A stretch of DNA of 64,000 nt from Cavia porcellus (Eukaryota > Chordata > Mammalia > Rodentia > Caviidae), in contig NW_026947484.1 of assembly GCF_034190915.1 (NCBI RefSeq), forward strand, positions 208,828,657 through 208,892,656, read 5' to 3'. This document shows, piece after piece, positions 49,421 through 60,977 of the stretch (within the stretch, counting starts at the first letter, position 1; each line of letters starts with the position of its first letter). A program made the position numbers and the translations under genes. The notes beneath the pieces were generated by a model. It made no database searches and had not been told where the DNA came from. It worked only from the letters and a program-made list of their open reading frames with translations.

Positions 49421-52400
49421 ATAAAGGTAAAGAACTGTTTAACATATACAGCTATGCATTATTCCTCCTTTAGTCTCTTAATTCTCTGTCCGTCTCATTC
49501 ATAAATTATCTTCTAGAAGACACATGGACTTAAGACCTCTTCTTTTCATAGTCTCTCATTTGTCTAAATAGAATACCCTACACTAGGTTTTCTACTAAAA
49601 CAATGTAAAGCTGGCCGAGACATTTTCTATAGCCTTGTGTTTGTTCGTGTGTAACAATCATTAGGGAAGCGCTATCTAACCTGGTAAAGAGAATCCACAG
49701 TGATGGGACTGAAGATTCGATGTTTCCATAAAACTTTCCAGATGCCTCTGAGGAGTCATTGAGCTTGGGGCTACAGACTGCACGACACGTAGTTTCTGAT
49801 TAAATCCCCTTCTGAAGGGCTGCCCTGAAGTCCAGGGCTGGTCTCCTGGTCACTCTTCTGAATTCGCTTGACACATGTTTCCTTCCTGTCTCTCTCCAGG
49901 GGAACGTTTTCTGTTCCCCTGTTATTTGTGCTTTTCCTCTTCTGTTTATTTACCAAGATTGTATTTAGGTTTTTAGAAATATCTTTCTCATGAAATGAGT
50001 TAATGGTAAGGCTGAAGACTAAGCGGGATCTGGAATGAGTGAGGGCAGAGACAGAAGGAAGGGGAAAAGCATAGACGTCTTGGCATCCATTTCCGATTCA
50101 TTTCTTTCTGGAGATTTCATCTCCCTAAATTTTATCTTCTTCCTAAACCAAGTGTGCATTTAAACTAAGCAGAGATCATTAGTAAGGATTCAGAAATATA
50201 ATACTAGTGTATGAATGTCTTCCTCTTTATTTTTCAACTTTGTGCCAGTTTGGAGATAACTTACTACCTACGAACCTTCCAAAAGAAGTCTGTCAAAAGA
50301 GAACAAGAGAATGGACTAATTTGATGCTTTGAAATATCAACTTGGGGATGATTTAGTTTGACTTAAAATATACGTAGAGTGAAAGTTGGGAAATGACTTT
50401 AAAGAAGAAATAGATTTAAATCAGATTTTATAATAGTTTAAAATATAACAGATCAGATTAACAAATGGATATTTTTGGAAGTTCAGGAAAGCAAAAAATA
50501 CCAAACCTTCAGATCAGTTTGGATTTACTTTATCAAGAAATGATATATCTTTCTAGTGTTTGGAAGTAACAACTGATTAACATCAAATTATTAGTACATA
50601 TGAAAAAATATAGAAAAAGTAAAACTACTCATTGTTCAATTAATAATTATATGCACGTTTGAACATTTCTTTCCAGTCCTTTTTTTTGTGCGAACTGTGT
50701 ATATGTTTACATGTGTGCAAATATTTGTATGTGTGTATATTTATTAGTACATAATATGTGCACATAAACATGTCAGAGGAACTCTTGAGTTTTTCAGTGC
50801 AGTCTCTCACCAGGAGAAAATGTTGATGCAATCTAATTATCAAATAGGTACCTCATATCTCAACCTGAGTTAAATCTTTTTTTTCTGTGTAAGTTATTTA
50901 ATTCATCCGAATTATCAATAATTTGTTAATGGTTCTATTAATACACTCATTGGAGAAGGTCAAATAGACACTGTCCACTTTAATTTACAAAGCTACAGTT
51001 TTGTATGGGACTAAAAAAAACACTCTAAAAAGGTTTTATTTACAATTTAAGAAAAAAAGAATGATGTTTTTGTCAGAATCTAGTAGAATGATTAAATTAC
51101 TTACCTTACTGTACTATATGGTTTTGATAATAACTTTTATGAGTTTAAAATTTCATTTTAGTGAATTGGAACAAACAGTATAAAAAGCAAAGGTGATTCA
51201 TAAAGCCAAGTTCTGCCCTTCACTAAAAAAAAAAAAGAGAGAGAGAGAGAGAGAGCTCATATTGTGTTGGCCAAGCTAAAGAGAGTTTAATGTAATTTTA
51301 ATAGCTGGAGCTATTAATATTTTATGTATAGTATTTTAATTAAGTTCAGTATTTGCACACAACATGGGTTTGGTATAGAGCAGCCTTTTAAAACTTCAGT
51401 GAATGGCTACACTAGCTTTTCTTTTTAAAGGATATTTCTTACTTGAACTGAAGAAATGCTAAGACTCATAGCCTGGTTAAAATGAAGAATTTAAAGAAAT
51501 AATCTTTTATCTGTTTTTCCTATCAGCAGTATTAAGAGGCTGCATGAAGATGTTTTTCATATGACATTGTCATGTCAGGACAGCAGGTCAAGTGGGTTGC
51601 TGCTATCCTGTGGGTGATGAGGGGCGTGTAGCATTGCCCTGGGGTTATCTGTAGCTGAGTATTTAAAAAATAGTTGCAGTTATATTAGAGGGAACCCCAG
51701 GCCTAATGTTATTCTCTCTGCTACTGACCATTTGGTTGACCATACTAAAAAAGTAAAGAATATATTGAAACAGTGTTCATTGACATAATGCTAGTATAAC
51801 TATTGATTATCTTCATCAGAGACAATATTTAAATCAGATTTGATTCCCCGATTTATAAGGTAAGCCATCTATGAATCAAAAAATCTTACTTCTCTTTAAA
51901 TTCACAGCTCATGATATTCTCTGGACACAGCAGTTGCTCCATGAATATTTAAGATAAAGAACAAATGTGATTAGCACCGCGTTAAAAAACTCCTAATAAA
52001 AATATGAGCATTATTTTTCAATTTAAAAAAAAAGTAGTACTTTTACTTGTAAATCCAGCTATTTAAATGTAACAATCTGTCTAAGTCACATTTTTGCTTG
52101 AAAACAGCTTATATAATATGGGATGCCAGATTCTGTCCTTTTATGAGCACACACAGCCCTTCAAGCTCAGATACATGACATAGTACATTGAGAAAGGTAA
52201 ATAATTGTTAAGAAACTTTGTGAACCTTGGGCCAAAATGACAGGCTTCTAAGAGAACAGGACTTCTCATGTCTGATTTTTCGTATGATCCCTTTAGTAAG
52301 TTTGTAGAAGGAAAATTAGCCAAGAAGGAAGTGGATGGCTCCCTCTGAGGACAGTCGTGCAGCCCCATGTAAGCAAGCTGCTGACAGGGCGATCTTCTCT

Positions 52401-52889
52401 CAGGATGTTCATCTTCCCGGTGACCTTTTCTTTGGACTTTTGTTTACTAAAATAAGAGTGAAGGCCCTTATTCTATAAGAAATATACCTTTCACCTGCAT
52501 ACTTTTCTAAAATAATGCTTTTTTGCAAAATTAAACATATTGGGTTATTTGTAACCTATGCTCTCTCCCTTTTTATTCTGAGGGAGAGAGGCATTTTATC
52601 ACATACCTTCCTTTTTCTACCTCTACTTGGCTCCAGCTATTTCTAGTTACAAAATAAGAGTGCTGTGATTGCCTGCTCAGTTTACAGTGCTGTAGGAGTC
52701 CGATGGGTGGAACCGATTATGAACGGTAAGCTCAGACCCACAGTGAACTTGAAAGCTACAAGTGCAGGCAGGATTTAGTGAATCAGAGGGGAGGGTTGTC
52801 TGTGAAGAGTAGATATGCAGAAACCTAATTGCTAATTACACAACGTGATTGAAGTGTCTTACTGCTTTTGCCAACTTTGCAGATTTCGT

Positions 52890-52894
<5 letters not shown>
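49421..52894. other. Intronic, mostly unrecognised
   Basis: It contains A12 followed by (AG)n at about 51223-51255 and a weak MIR/L2-like end near 51900-51970. The rest is AT-rich with no gene recognised. Confidence 0.5.
51235..51255. repeat. (AG)n microsatellite after an A run
   Basis: An A run (51224-51235) leads directly into about ten AG units. Confidence 0.9.
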
Positions 52895-52947
<53 letters not shown>

Positions 52948-52997
52948 GAGAGAGACAGAGAGAGACAGAAAGAGACAGAGAGAGACAGAGAGAGAGA
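52895..52997. repeat. Compound (TG)n(AG)n microsatellite
   Basis: (TG) from 52895 to 52923, then GA units with regularly spaced acag interruptions to 52997. It directly abuts the B1 at its right, in place of that B1's usual T-rich tail. The two long frames at 52849-53208 and 52868-53176 are translations of this repeat plus the B1. Confidence 0.97.
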
Positions 52998-53095
52998 CTG
53001 GCTGTGTAATTCAGGCTGCCCTGGAACTCACAGGTTCCTCCTGCCTCAGCCTCCCCAGTGCTGGGATTATAGGTTGTGCCATCTTGCCTGGCAAC
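52998..53095 (-). mobile_element. B1 (7SL-derived) SINE
   Basis: The + strand shows ctggctgtgtaattcaggct, gccctggaactcacaggttc, ctcctgcctcagcctcccc and gtgctgggattataggttgt, then ttgcctggc. Reversed B1 with a small loss near its 5' end. Confidence 0.9.
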
Positions 53096-54002
53096 TCAAG
53101 AGTTCAAACCCTGCGTATTTTCTCACCAGCCCCTCCTTGCTTTCCAGACTTCCTTTTTTCTCTCCTCTGGTCTTGAACTCAACACAGAACAGCTGCCCAG
53201 ATATTTAGCTAATGTATGCTGTCTTACCGTGAGGGTGAGGTTAATGACTGTTTTCTTGGGGGCAAGAATGTTGTTTAAATTTGTGTTGAGCTCTTTCACT
53301 CTGTCAAGGACATCCTCTCAAGTATTACAGCCAACCGCCAGTCGTTTTTTTTTTTTTTTTTTCCTCTTGCAAACTATCATTACACATTGAAATCAAAGAG
53401 AAAATTCATTATTCTCGTCAAGGTCTGCTTGGGTACAACAGGATAGAGCAAACGGTATCAGCAGTTATCCGTGGATAAGCCTACATTTAACAACTATGAA
53501 GCCATTGAGATTTGAATTGCAGTCATGGAGTTCCAGTTTAAGAAGTAAAAATTATAGTGAGAAAGGCACAAGGCTCTCTCTAGAGCACATAATTAGAGGT
53601 TTATAGTAATCACTGTTGATGTGAACAGTACTTCCCAACTATCTATTATGAGCACCAATTTCTGTATATACCATTTCATTCCCGAATCACCACACTAGAA
53701 GTTTCTACTTGAAAAGCCATTAGAGGATTTGTCTGGTAGGTCTTGATTTGAACTTGCCCTCTGGCTGCAGGCGTTCCACCTAGGACTCTGCCTCCTAGCC
53801 TGTGTACATATATTGAGATAATTCCAAGAGCATTATATAAATATGCCTTGTTTTGTATCTGTGCCTGTAAACTGCCAACCGTTCTTAGGAAGACCAAAGT
53901 ACCTTATCAATGCTTTACCTTTCATTTGATGAGGTTACACATGAGCTTATATTTTTCATGAACTTTTTATATTTTTTATTAAATTTCTCTTTATATTTAC
54001 TT
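53096..54002. other. Intronic, no recognised feature
   Basis: A T run of about 17 lies at 53345-53362. No repeat family or gene recognised. Confidence 0.5.
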
Positions 54003-54089
54003 AATTTTTTTTTTGGTACTGGGGATCGCACCCACTACCATGTGCTTGCAGGGCAGGCGCTTATGCCACTGAGCTAAATCCCTGCCCCT
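54003..54089 (-). mobile_element. ID-type SINE
   Basis: The + strand shows a T run, ggtactggggatcgcaccca, cttgcagggcaggcgcttat, gccactgagctaaatccctg and cccc. Reversed ID, mildly diverged. I could not make out a clear target-site duplication. Confidence 0.9.
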
Positions 54090-55479
54090 ATTCTGAACAC
54101 ATTTAGAGAAGAAAGGTCATTTGTTGTCTTCTTTAAACTGAAAATATTTTTGTTTTTGTGTATTTTCTTTTGGTCTCTGTAAAAATGCACGTATATGTAC
54201 TATAGTTGCAATTATAGTATAAGCACAAATTTTCAGGATATTAATAGCATTTTTTATAAAGCAGCATCTGGTAAAACAAAAAGTTTTTTCTGGAGTTTTG
54301 AAATAGAAGCTAAGATGTGGAATGGAGCTACATAAAGGTGAGGTGTTCTGCTGGGCTCCCAGGCCAGTAGGACCCAGATGAATTAACATCCTGAAACCGA
54401 AGGTCACTGAGGCACGCTGGGCATGAGCCCAGGAAGTACCACCCTGGGGACTGGGAACTTGTGTCTCTGCAGTCCACGTTCAGAAGGGCCATCCTAACAG
54501 GGATGAGAGTGCCCAGAGATCCTATGCCAGTATTACTGTACATTTTCCTGCAAGCAAGTGCCCTGTTTATTTAAGATTCTGATTCACCAAATGTGCCTCT
54601 GCTCAAGACTCAGCTCCCATGTAATTTTGATTGTAGTGGAGAGAGACCAGTTGTATATATCAGTGAGTGTTCTCATTCTGATAACAATGAACGTTTTCAT
54701 CCACAATGAATGAGTATTTCAAATTGGCATCCCATAATGGCAGAGCTATGTGGAAAGAATTTTATGTTTTGTGATAAGTAATTTGTCATTGAGAATTATT
54801 TAGTTTCTCATTCAGACCCCGGAATATGGCAACGGTTGCACCCTCAGAAAACAGAGAGTGCATAGCCACATTGATTGGAAATCTGTGGAACTTCTGCAAA
54901 CTAATAATTACACAATGTTCCTTGATTGATATTTACAGTTCCTGGCATTGTGTATGATCATTTTACAACTCATGTGCGCTTATGGTTGGAATGAATGTGT
55001 ATGTGTGTTTGTACGCGCAGTCTGTATCACATGGTGTTTAACATACGAGTGTATGTGTGCTGTTCATGGAAATGTTCAGAAAACTAAGTGACATAAGCGA
55101 ATTTTAACTTTAGCACACACATTCTTCACCAAGTCACTGCTTCTCCTGGAATGTCCACTGATATAACTGGGTTATGGAAATCTTGAAGGGATTTTTCTAA
55201 GCATTAACGTACCTATAAACATTCTAAATGGTTATACTTGTAAACACATATAAAGTGATTGCAGATCTGGATTTTTACATGAAGAACACACATCGCCATA
55301 TACTGTGTATTGAAAAATTTACTCAGAGCTTTTTCTGTGCCATTTGTTGTAATGACATCATATATTCCTTAATTTAAAATTACGGATATTTGCTTAATTA
55401 CTCCTCTTTTGAGGAACACTTACCATTTTACTTTTTAAAAAATCTTGTTTTTTAAATTGCTTTATAAATAGTATCTTTA
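54090..55479. other. Intronic, no recognised feature
   Basis: 54310-54560 is GC-richer than its surroundings and of unknown nature. The rest is AT-rich. Confidence 0.45.
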
Positions 55480-55740
55480 TACATACCACCTTTTTGCCTC
55501 TTTGTCAGATTCTGTAGTACTCATTCTGACACCTGAAATGACAATGTCCATTGTATTTTTAATTCTGAAGGTCAATCACAACTCAGTATTACTAATCAGT
55601 GGTTCAGTTTACATTCATAGCTACAGTGTAGGAGGTGTCTTTCTCCTCTAACTCTGACAATACTAGTTATTACTCTTTTAAATTTGTAGTCTAAGATTTA
55701 GTTTTTTATGTATTAGTTTAATTCCTCAGATTCGCAGCTT
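55480..55740 (+). repeat. Old L1M 3' region fragment
   Basis: tagctacagtgtaggaggtg, tctttctcctctaactctga, caatactagttattactctt and ttaaatttgtag match the L1M block (cagcagtgtatgagagtgcc ... ccaacactagatattatc). Confidence 0.5.
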
Positions 55741-55958
55741 ATGGCTGAATTCAAATAAGGTGACAACAAATAAGAGTAAGCAGATAAGTACTAAGCAAAA
55801 AACATAACATTAAGATTAGACTTCAGTCTTTTTAATAGGCCTAATCTCTGACATTGTATTTTTCTTTAAAGACACAGAAAATTACAAAGAATTAAAAAGC
55901 AGACCTGCTAACCACTCAGAATCACTCAAAATTCCCACTGTTCATATTTTGGAGGATT

Positions 55959-56037
55959 GGGGCTGGGGATTTAGCTCAGCAGCATAAGCACATGCCTTGC
56001 AAGCAGGCGTTCATGAGTTTGATCCCTGGTACCAATT

Positions 56038-56083
<46 letters not shown>
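55959..56083 (+). mobile_element. ID-type SINE with A/TA/T tail and target-site duplication
   Basis: ggggctggggatttagctca, gcagcataagcacatgcc, ttgcaagcaggcgttcatga, gtttgatccctggtaccaat, then a tail of about 16 A, 12 AT units and a T run. Duplication ttttggaggatt at 55947-55958 and 56084-56095. It shares the cagcagcataag and ccaatt variants with the copy at 33437. Confidence 0.95.
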
Positions 56084-56084
<1 letters not shown>

Positions 56085-56087
56085 TTT
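56042..56087. repeat. 46-bp perfect A/T palindrome
   Basis: A11(AT)12T11 is its own reverse complement over 46 bp, centred between 56064 and 56065. It lies in the tail of the ID element. Confidence 0.93.
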
Positions 56088-56384
56088 GGAGGATTTTAAA
56101 CTATTATTTTTTATGATTTTTATGAACATTACTTATTTTGCACTGTACACATTCTTGTGTTCTGCTTTGATTAGACTTTTTTATTAAAGTTGAATTTTTT
56201 AATAGAGGATGAAATAGAAAAATAAATTTGTCACTTTGTAGAATCAGTTTCCTATAGTAGAGATGGGGTATAGTTATGGACAGTTAAAAATGATGTTTAA
56301 CTTAAAAATATTTTAAATAGTAATTTTAATTCTTCTGTTTGAAAAGAAAGCTTAGTGATCATATTGTCAATTGTCTTATTTTGT

Positions 56385-56408
56385 AAAAAAAAAAAAAAAA
56401 AAAAAAAA
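56385..56408. repeat. A24 run
   Basis: 24 uninterrupted A residues with no recognisable SINE body beside them. Possibly a leftover SINE or L1 tail. Confidence 0.9.
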
Positions 56409-58998
56409 GAGCCACAGTGAACCACAATGAGGTCTAATAAATCCATTATTTGGCTTGAGTTTTCTGATTTGTTCGAAGGGCTCAAACATGAAAATCCATT
56501 TTCCATCACCAGCCAAAAGCCTTTTCCAGCCCAGCACATTTATTTTCTCCTCTTCTTTTCCCAGTAATTCAAACTTTTGCCATAATTTAAAACTAGAAGC
56601 GCATTTACTTACCTTAAATCTGATCTTCACGCTTCTACTCACCTTCTAAACTAATTTTATATAAAAAGAATATCCAAGGAAAACAGAATGGTAAGGGGAA
56701 GCTATAAGGTCATTAGCACTGTATCAAATGATACAGGTGACTGCCACGCTCATACCTAAGAGCTTATTTCCCATTTATGTACAATTGGCTAAGAAAGGAT
56801 AATTTATTATTTAAATCTCTGGCCCTTGAAAACTCTTAAATAAATACGTTGTCTACTTATGCACTTTTTATCCATTTGCATATGCACAAGATTAAAAGTT
56901 AATACAAGGTAATGTGTTTTTTTAAATTTAATTTATAAAAGTAATATGGATATATGAACTGTAATTTCATTCCTTTAAAAAAGTAAAATGACATAGCAGA
57001 TTGCTTTGTATTCTTAAATGTTGAAGCATAAAGCACTGATCTCAATAAATTCCCAAATATGAATACCATCCACAAATTTTGACAAGTTAAATTTAACAAT
57101 GTTTAAAGTACTGAATTAATTTACCAGAAACTTAGAATTATACTTCTAATTATATATGTGTATGTATGTATACATGTGTATACATATAGACATACCTACA
57201 TAGATACAGTAACTATTATAGAAGGAATAGAATGTGTGACAGAATCCAGAGAGGACATAGCAATACTTTTGATTCCTAGAAAACCAGGAGTAGCCCATTA
57301 ACATTTCCAGACTTTTTATTTTCTTTTAAAAATTTGTTTATGTCAACCATTGGAAAATTCTCATGTTCTGTTGATATAGAACTCACTTGTCTTTATCAGT
57401 GAACAAAATTTAAATATTCATTTGATGTGTTCTTTGAAATCCATGCTTTACAACTCAGTGATAACGAAACATGCACTTAGGAAGCCTAACACTTAAATTT
57501 CACTAAGCTCAAGTGCATGTGTTAAATTCATTTAAACTAATTCAGATTCTGTGATGGCTTAGATGAATAGATTGTTTGATTAATAGCCATAATATAATCA
57601 TTAATGTGATTTATAGTTCAAATCTCTTATCAAAATACTATAGTTCAGACATTTCTTTGTATAAAAACTAAAATACAGTTTTCTCAGGTTGATTCAACAA
57701 AGAAATTAAATTATTTCCAATAGTTTATACATTTTCAAAATATAAAAGTAATTGTTTCCATTCCAACTTAACCTCTACTTGTTTACTTGCTTTTGTAAGA
57801 ATTTTCTAAAACATAAGGTAAAATACAGAAAAAACAGTTTATTTTATTATTCAGATATGTTTCCTTCATTCTCTCGTATCTGTTTTCAGAGTATTCCAGT
57901 GAACGACACCTGATACATACATTTGCCAGTGTGGCTCTTTAACTTTGAGTCCATGGCTAACTTAAAATTCGAACCGCTCCTTGATTATATTTGATCTGAA
58001 ATTAGAATTGTGTTCCTTTTTCTTTCCCTATCCTATTTTATTGCCTTTTCTTTCCAATAGAACTCTAAAATTGTCTTACAAAGACATAATCAAAATCATT
58101 GGAGGAAATATAACTTATGATACCTTTTCAATCAAAATTTTTTGAATAGGGGTTGCAACTTGTTAATTGGCTGGAAATCCATTTGCTAGTCCAGGATTTA
58201 ATTAAAAATTATACTAATAGATAAAATATTTTAGTCCTTTAAAGGCAGTGGAAATAAATATTTTGTTAAGCTTTTGATTCAGTAAGTGGGGTGTGCGTGT
58301 CTGTGAGTGTGCGTGGGTATTACTCTGTGAATTATCAGGAAAAGCTAAAGCTATGGGGATCATGTTACTCCAACCAGGACAGCAGACATATTCATAACAA
58401 CATGTCTGAACTTTCCTAAAACACTGTGTTCAGAGCAGACACTGGTGTACCATGAATCAAATCTGGAAGAGACAGCCAGGCTCTTTGTCCTTGATGTCAT
58501 ACTGCTGGTGTCAATCATGTGGCCACAACTGAGTCCTGGAGGTGGCCTAGAAAGCAAGGTTTCACTTTCACCAGTGAGCTCTCTTATCTCAGGAATCTTC
58601 CCTTTTGATGGCAACATTCTTTTTTGAATAAAGAGAATACACAAATACAATTTTGGCAAGTTTTTGTTTTTCTTTCTAAGCAGGATCAGGGTTGTTCTAC
58701 CCATAAAACAAAACTGATTGTGGGGAAAAATACAAAATGTAAGCATACTCCACTCTTGTCATTGATAACTTGCTAAATTCTGTGATCATAACAATTCCTT
58801 TCAATCATATTTATCTACTGTATCAAATCCTCCAGGATTATACTGCTTCCATGTAGCTGCCTTATAACAGTTGAAAAAAAAAAAAAAGTCCTCTCTCTTT
58901 TACCTTAAAAACATAGGTTACTACGTTCAGTGCGTACAGTGCTTTGTATTCGATGTAAATGCAGTATGTAAATGCTCTTTAAAAGCCCACCTTGGATC
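56409..58998. other. Intronic, mostly unrecognised
   Basis: A tatg/taca simple-sequence patch lies near 57153-57205. 58340-58700 is GC-richer and contains a 128-residue antisense frame without family resemblance. Otherwise AT-rich. Confidence 0.45.
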
Positions 58999-59081
58999 AG
59001 GGGCTGTAACTCAGGAGGAAAGCTTAGCATGCATGATATTCTGGTTTGTTTCCTGCACCACAGAAACAAAAACAAAAACCC
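58999..59081 (+). mobile_element. Old ID-type SINE
   Basis: aggggctgtaactcaggagg, aaagcttagcatgcatgata, ttctggtttgtttcctgcac and cacagaaacaaaaacaaaaa: the older rodent ID form (ggggctgtagctcagtggt ... gcttagcatgc ... ccagcacc) with decay. Confidence 0.75.
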
Positions 59082-60700
59082 ACCTTTCGTTTTGACCTTG
59101 GCATTCACTCTTTCTCATCATGTTTTAACTTGCATTAGCTGCTACAGAGAATAGAATCCATTCATTAATTCATTTTCTAGATATTTTTACAGTTTTACAT
59201 AAACAATTCTTTAAAATACATGTAATGATCATCCTATTTCAGAGAGTCACTATTTTCTCAATATTACATATATAAATATTTCATTTCCTCAAATGTCATT
59301 CCTAATATTTTTCTAAATTGGATTTTGTGGAATCTAAGTCCCTACGTGAAAGTTTGCATCTAGACACTGGCACAAATCTAAACGTTAGAAATGAATACTT
59401 GATCCCTTTCCTCTTCTGCTGCCTTGCAAAATAGCAGTGCCTTTGAGTGTGTCTCTCCTGGGAGCTTTTGCCATTTCTTTCTCTAGAGAGATAAATGTTC
59501 TCTTAATGACTTGGCTGCCTGGGCCATTTCTGTAGGTGGCTTTTCCGCCTTTAACATTCACAAAAACCAACTCCACTGGGTGGCACTACTCAGGAAGTGC
59601 CCTGCTGTTGGGGTTGGGATACACAGAGTGGCCAGCAGATATGTGCCTCGCTTGGGGTGAGCGTAGGTTCCCCATGAGTAACTTAAGTGCCTCTTCCTCA
59701 GCTGTCCACCTTTCTGCCCTCACTTCTGGGCCCTACCTCTGTCCCTAACCTTTCTCGTGTCCGTTCTGTGTCTCTATGGCTGTGTGCCAGCGTTTCAGCC
59801 TAGTGTCAGACCTTGCTGACTCTGACTTTCTCATCAGACTCTTCTGTTTTGCTTTGTGATTTAGATCTAAAAAATAAATCTGAAATAACATGATAATGGG
59901 CCCATGTGGAATATATTTTCATCTATAGGAAAGATGCTCTGGAGATTGAATATCAGTGGGATTTTCAATCTGACAACATATATCTAAATTTTTATTAGTA
60001 ATGTGCGTTTAACATTTCATTTTGATCTTTTTTGATGGATTCCACATTTTTGTGACCCTTTAATATTTCCTTGTAGATGAATACTTGATGATTTCACTTA
60101 AGTCCTAGGTTCTTGTATATTTATAAATACATGAGAGTTTTCTCCCAAACATTTGCAGTAAAAATAAAAAACAAAACCACATTACTTTAGGTGCATAATT
60201 TGGCTTAGAAGAAGTAACCAACTGATTTCAATTGATTTCTTTCACTGACACTTAATGCTGATCCCATATACAGTGCTCATTATAATCCAAAAACTAAGTT
60301 ATTTTGCTTAATACATGGAACATCTTTTCTGAGATAGGTTATATGATTATACCCATGTTATGGATAAGAAATTCCAAATCACAAACATAATCACTATATT
60401 ATGCATATAGCTAAGAGTGAAAAAATTTAGATTTTGACAATCTGTCAAGATACTGTGTCCAGTCCAAACAAGCAAGTCATTGAAAAATAGGAATATGCAT
60501 TCTTTTCTTGATTTATACATACATGTTAGCTTAAAAAGACTCACTAATGGAAGCCTGTTTCAGAGGCTATTTTTTAATGTAAGTATTGATTTAGTGGCCG
60601 AGCTTTTAGAGGCTGAGAAACAGTATTAGTTGCCTATAATCTTTGTTTCTCATTCTCAAAATCAAAAGGAAACATTTTGGTTATAGCCTGTTTTATTTTA
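59082..60700. other. Intronic, no confident feature
   Basis: 59390-59830 is GC-richer and unrecognised. 60240-60400 has a weak MIR-like pattern (gatcccatatacagtgctca ... gttatggataagaaattcc). Confidence 0.4.
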
Positions 60701-60788
60701 CTTCTTTTTTCTTTTGTACCTGGAATTAAACTCAGGGTCTTGCGCTTGTTAGGCAGGTGCTTATACCTCTGTGCTCTAACCCCAGCCT
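60701..60788 (-). mobile_element. ID-type SINE, diverged
   Basis: The + strand shows tttcttttgtacctggaatt, aaactcagggtcttgcgctt, gttaggcaggtgcttatacc and tgtgctctaaccccagcc. The flanks cctgttttattttac and ttgttttattttata look like a decayed target-site duplication. It ends about 190 bp before the second NRXN1 exon. Confidence 0.82.
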
Positions 60789-60960
60789 GCTTGTTTTATT
60801 TTATACAAAAAAATAACATTTTTTATTTTATTTCTTAAATTTAGAAGTACCAGACACACAAGAATACTAAGCCCTGTCTTCCCTCCAGGAGTTACCTTTA
60901 AGCAAATGAAACAAAAAAGGTGATAAGGAAAGCATTCTATACTCTAAAAACCCTCCTGTT

Positions 60961-60977
60961 CTCTGTCTTTACACCAG
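60961..60977 (+). promoter_or_regulatory. 3' splice site of second NRXN1 exon
   Basis: The tract cctcctgttctctgtcttt followed by acaccag is a strong pyrimidine-rich acceptor. Confidence 0.92.

Larger units (their letters stand above)
48671..60977 (+). other. NRXN1: NRXN1 intron between the two visible exons
   Basis: It begins gtaatt and ends ttacaccag and joins phase 1 to phase 1. It is 12,307 bp and AT-rich. It holds an ancient repeat near 49.2 kb, two microsatellites, three well-preserved or fragmentary ID SINEs and one B1, an old ID at 59.0 kb, and an old L1M fragment. The exon frame runs open from the donor to a TAA at 48811, so retention of this intron would add about 47 unrelated residues and stop. 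Confidence 0.95.

Noticed and set aside
52849..53208. 119- and 102-residue frames with long Cys-Val and Arg-Glu runs
   Set aside because: These are translations of the (TG)n(AG)n microsatellite and the B1 SINE.
58360..58746. 128-residue open frame on the - strand
   Set aside because: No domain, motif or family resemblance, no splice sites consistent with an exon, and expected by chance in 64 kb.
20149..60788. Many similar short repeats that could suggest a repeat array or CRISPR
   Set aside because: The copies lie kilobases apart in both orientations with different flanking duplications. This is SINE dispersal in a eukaryotic genome.
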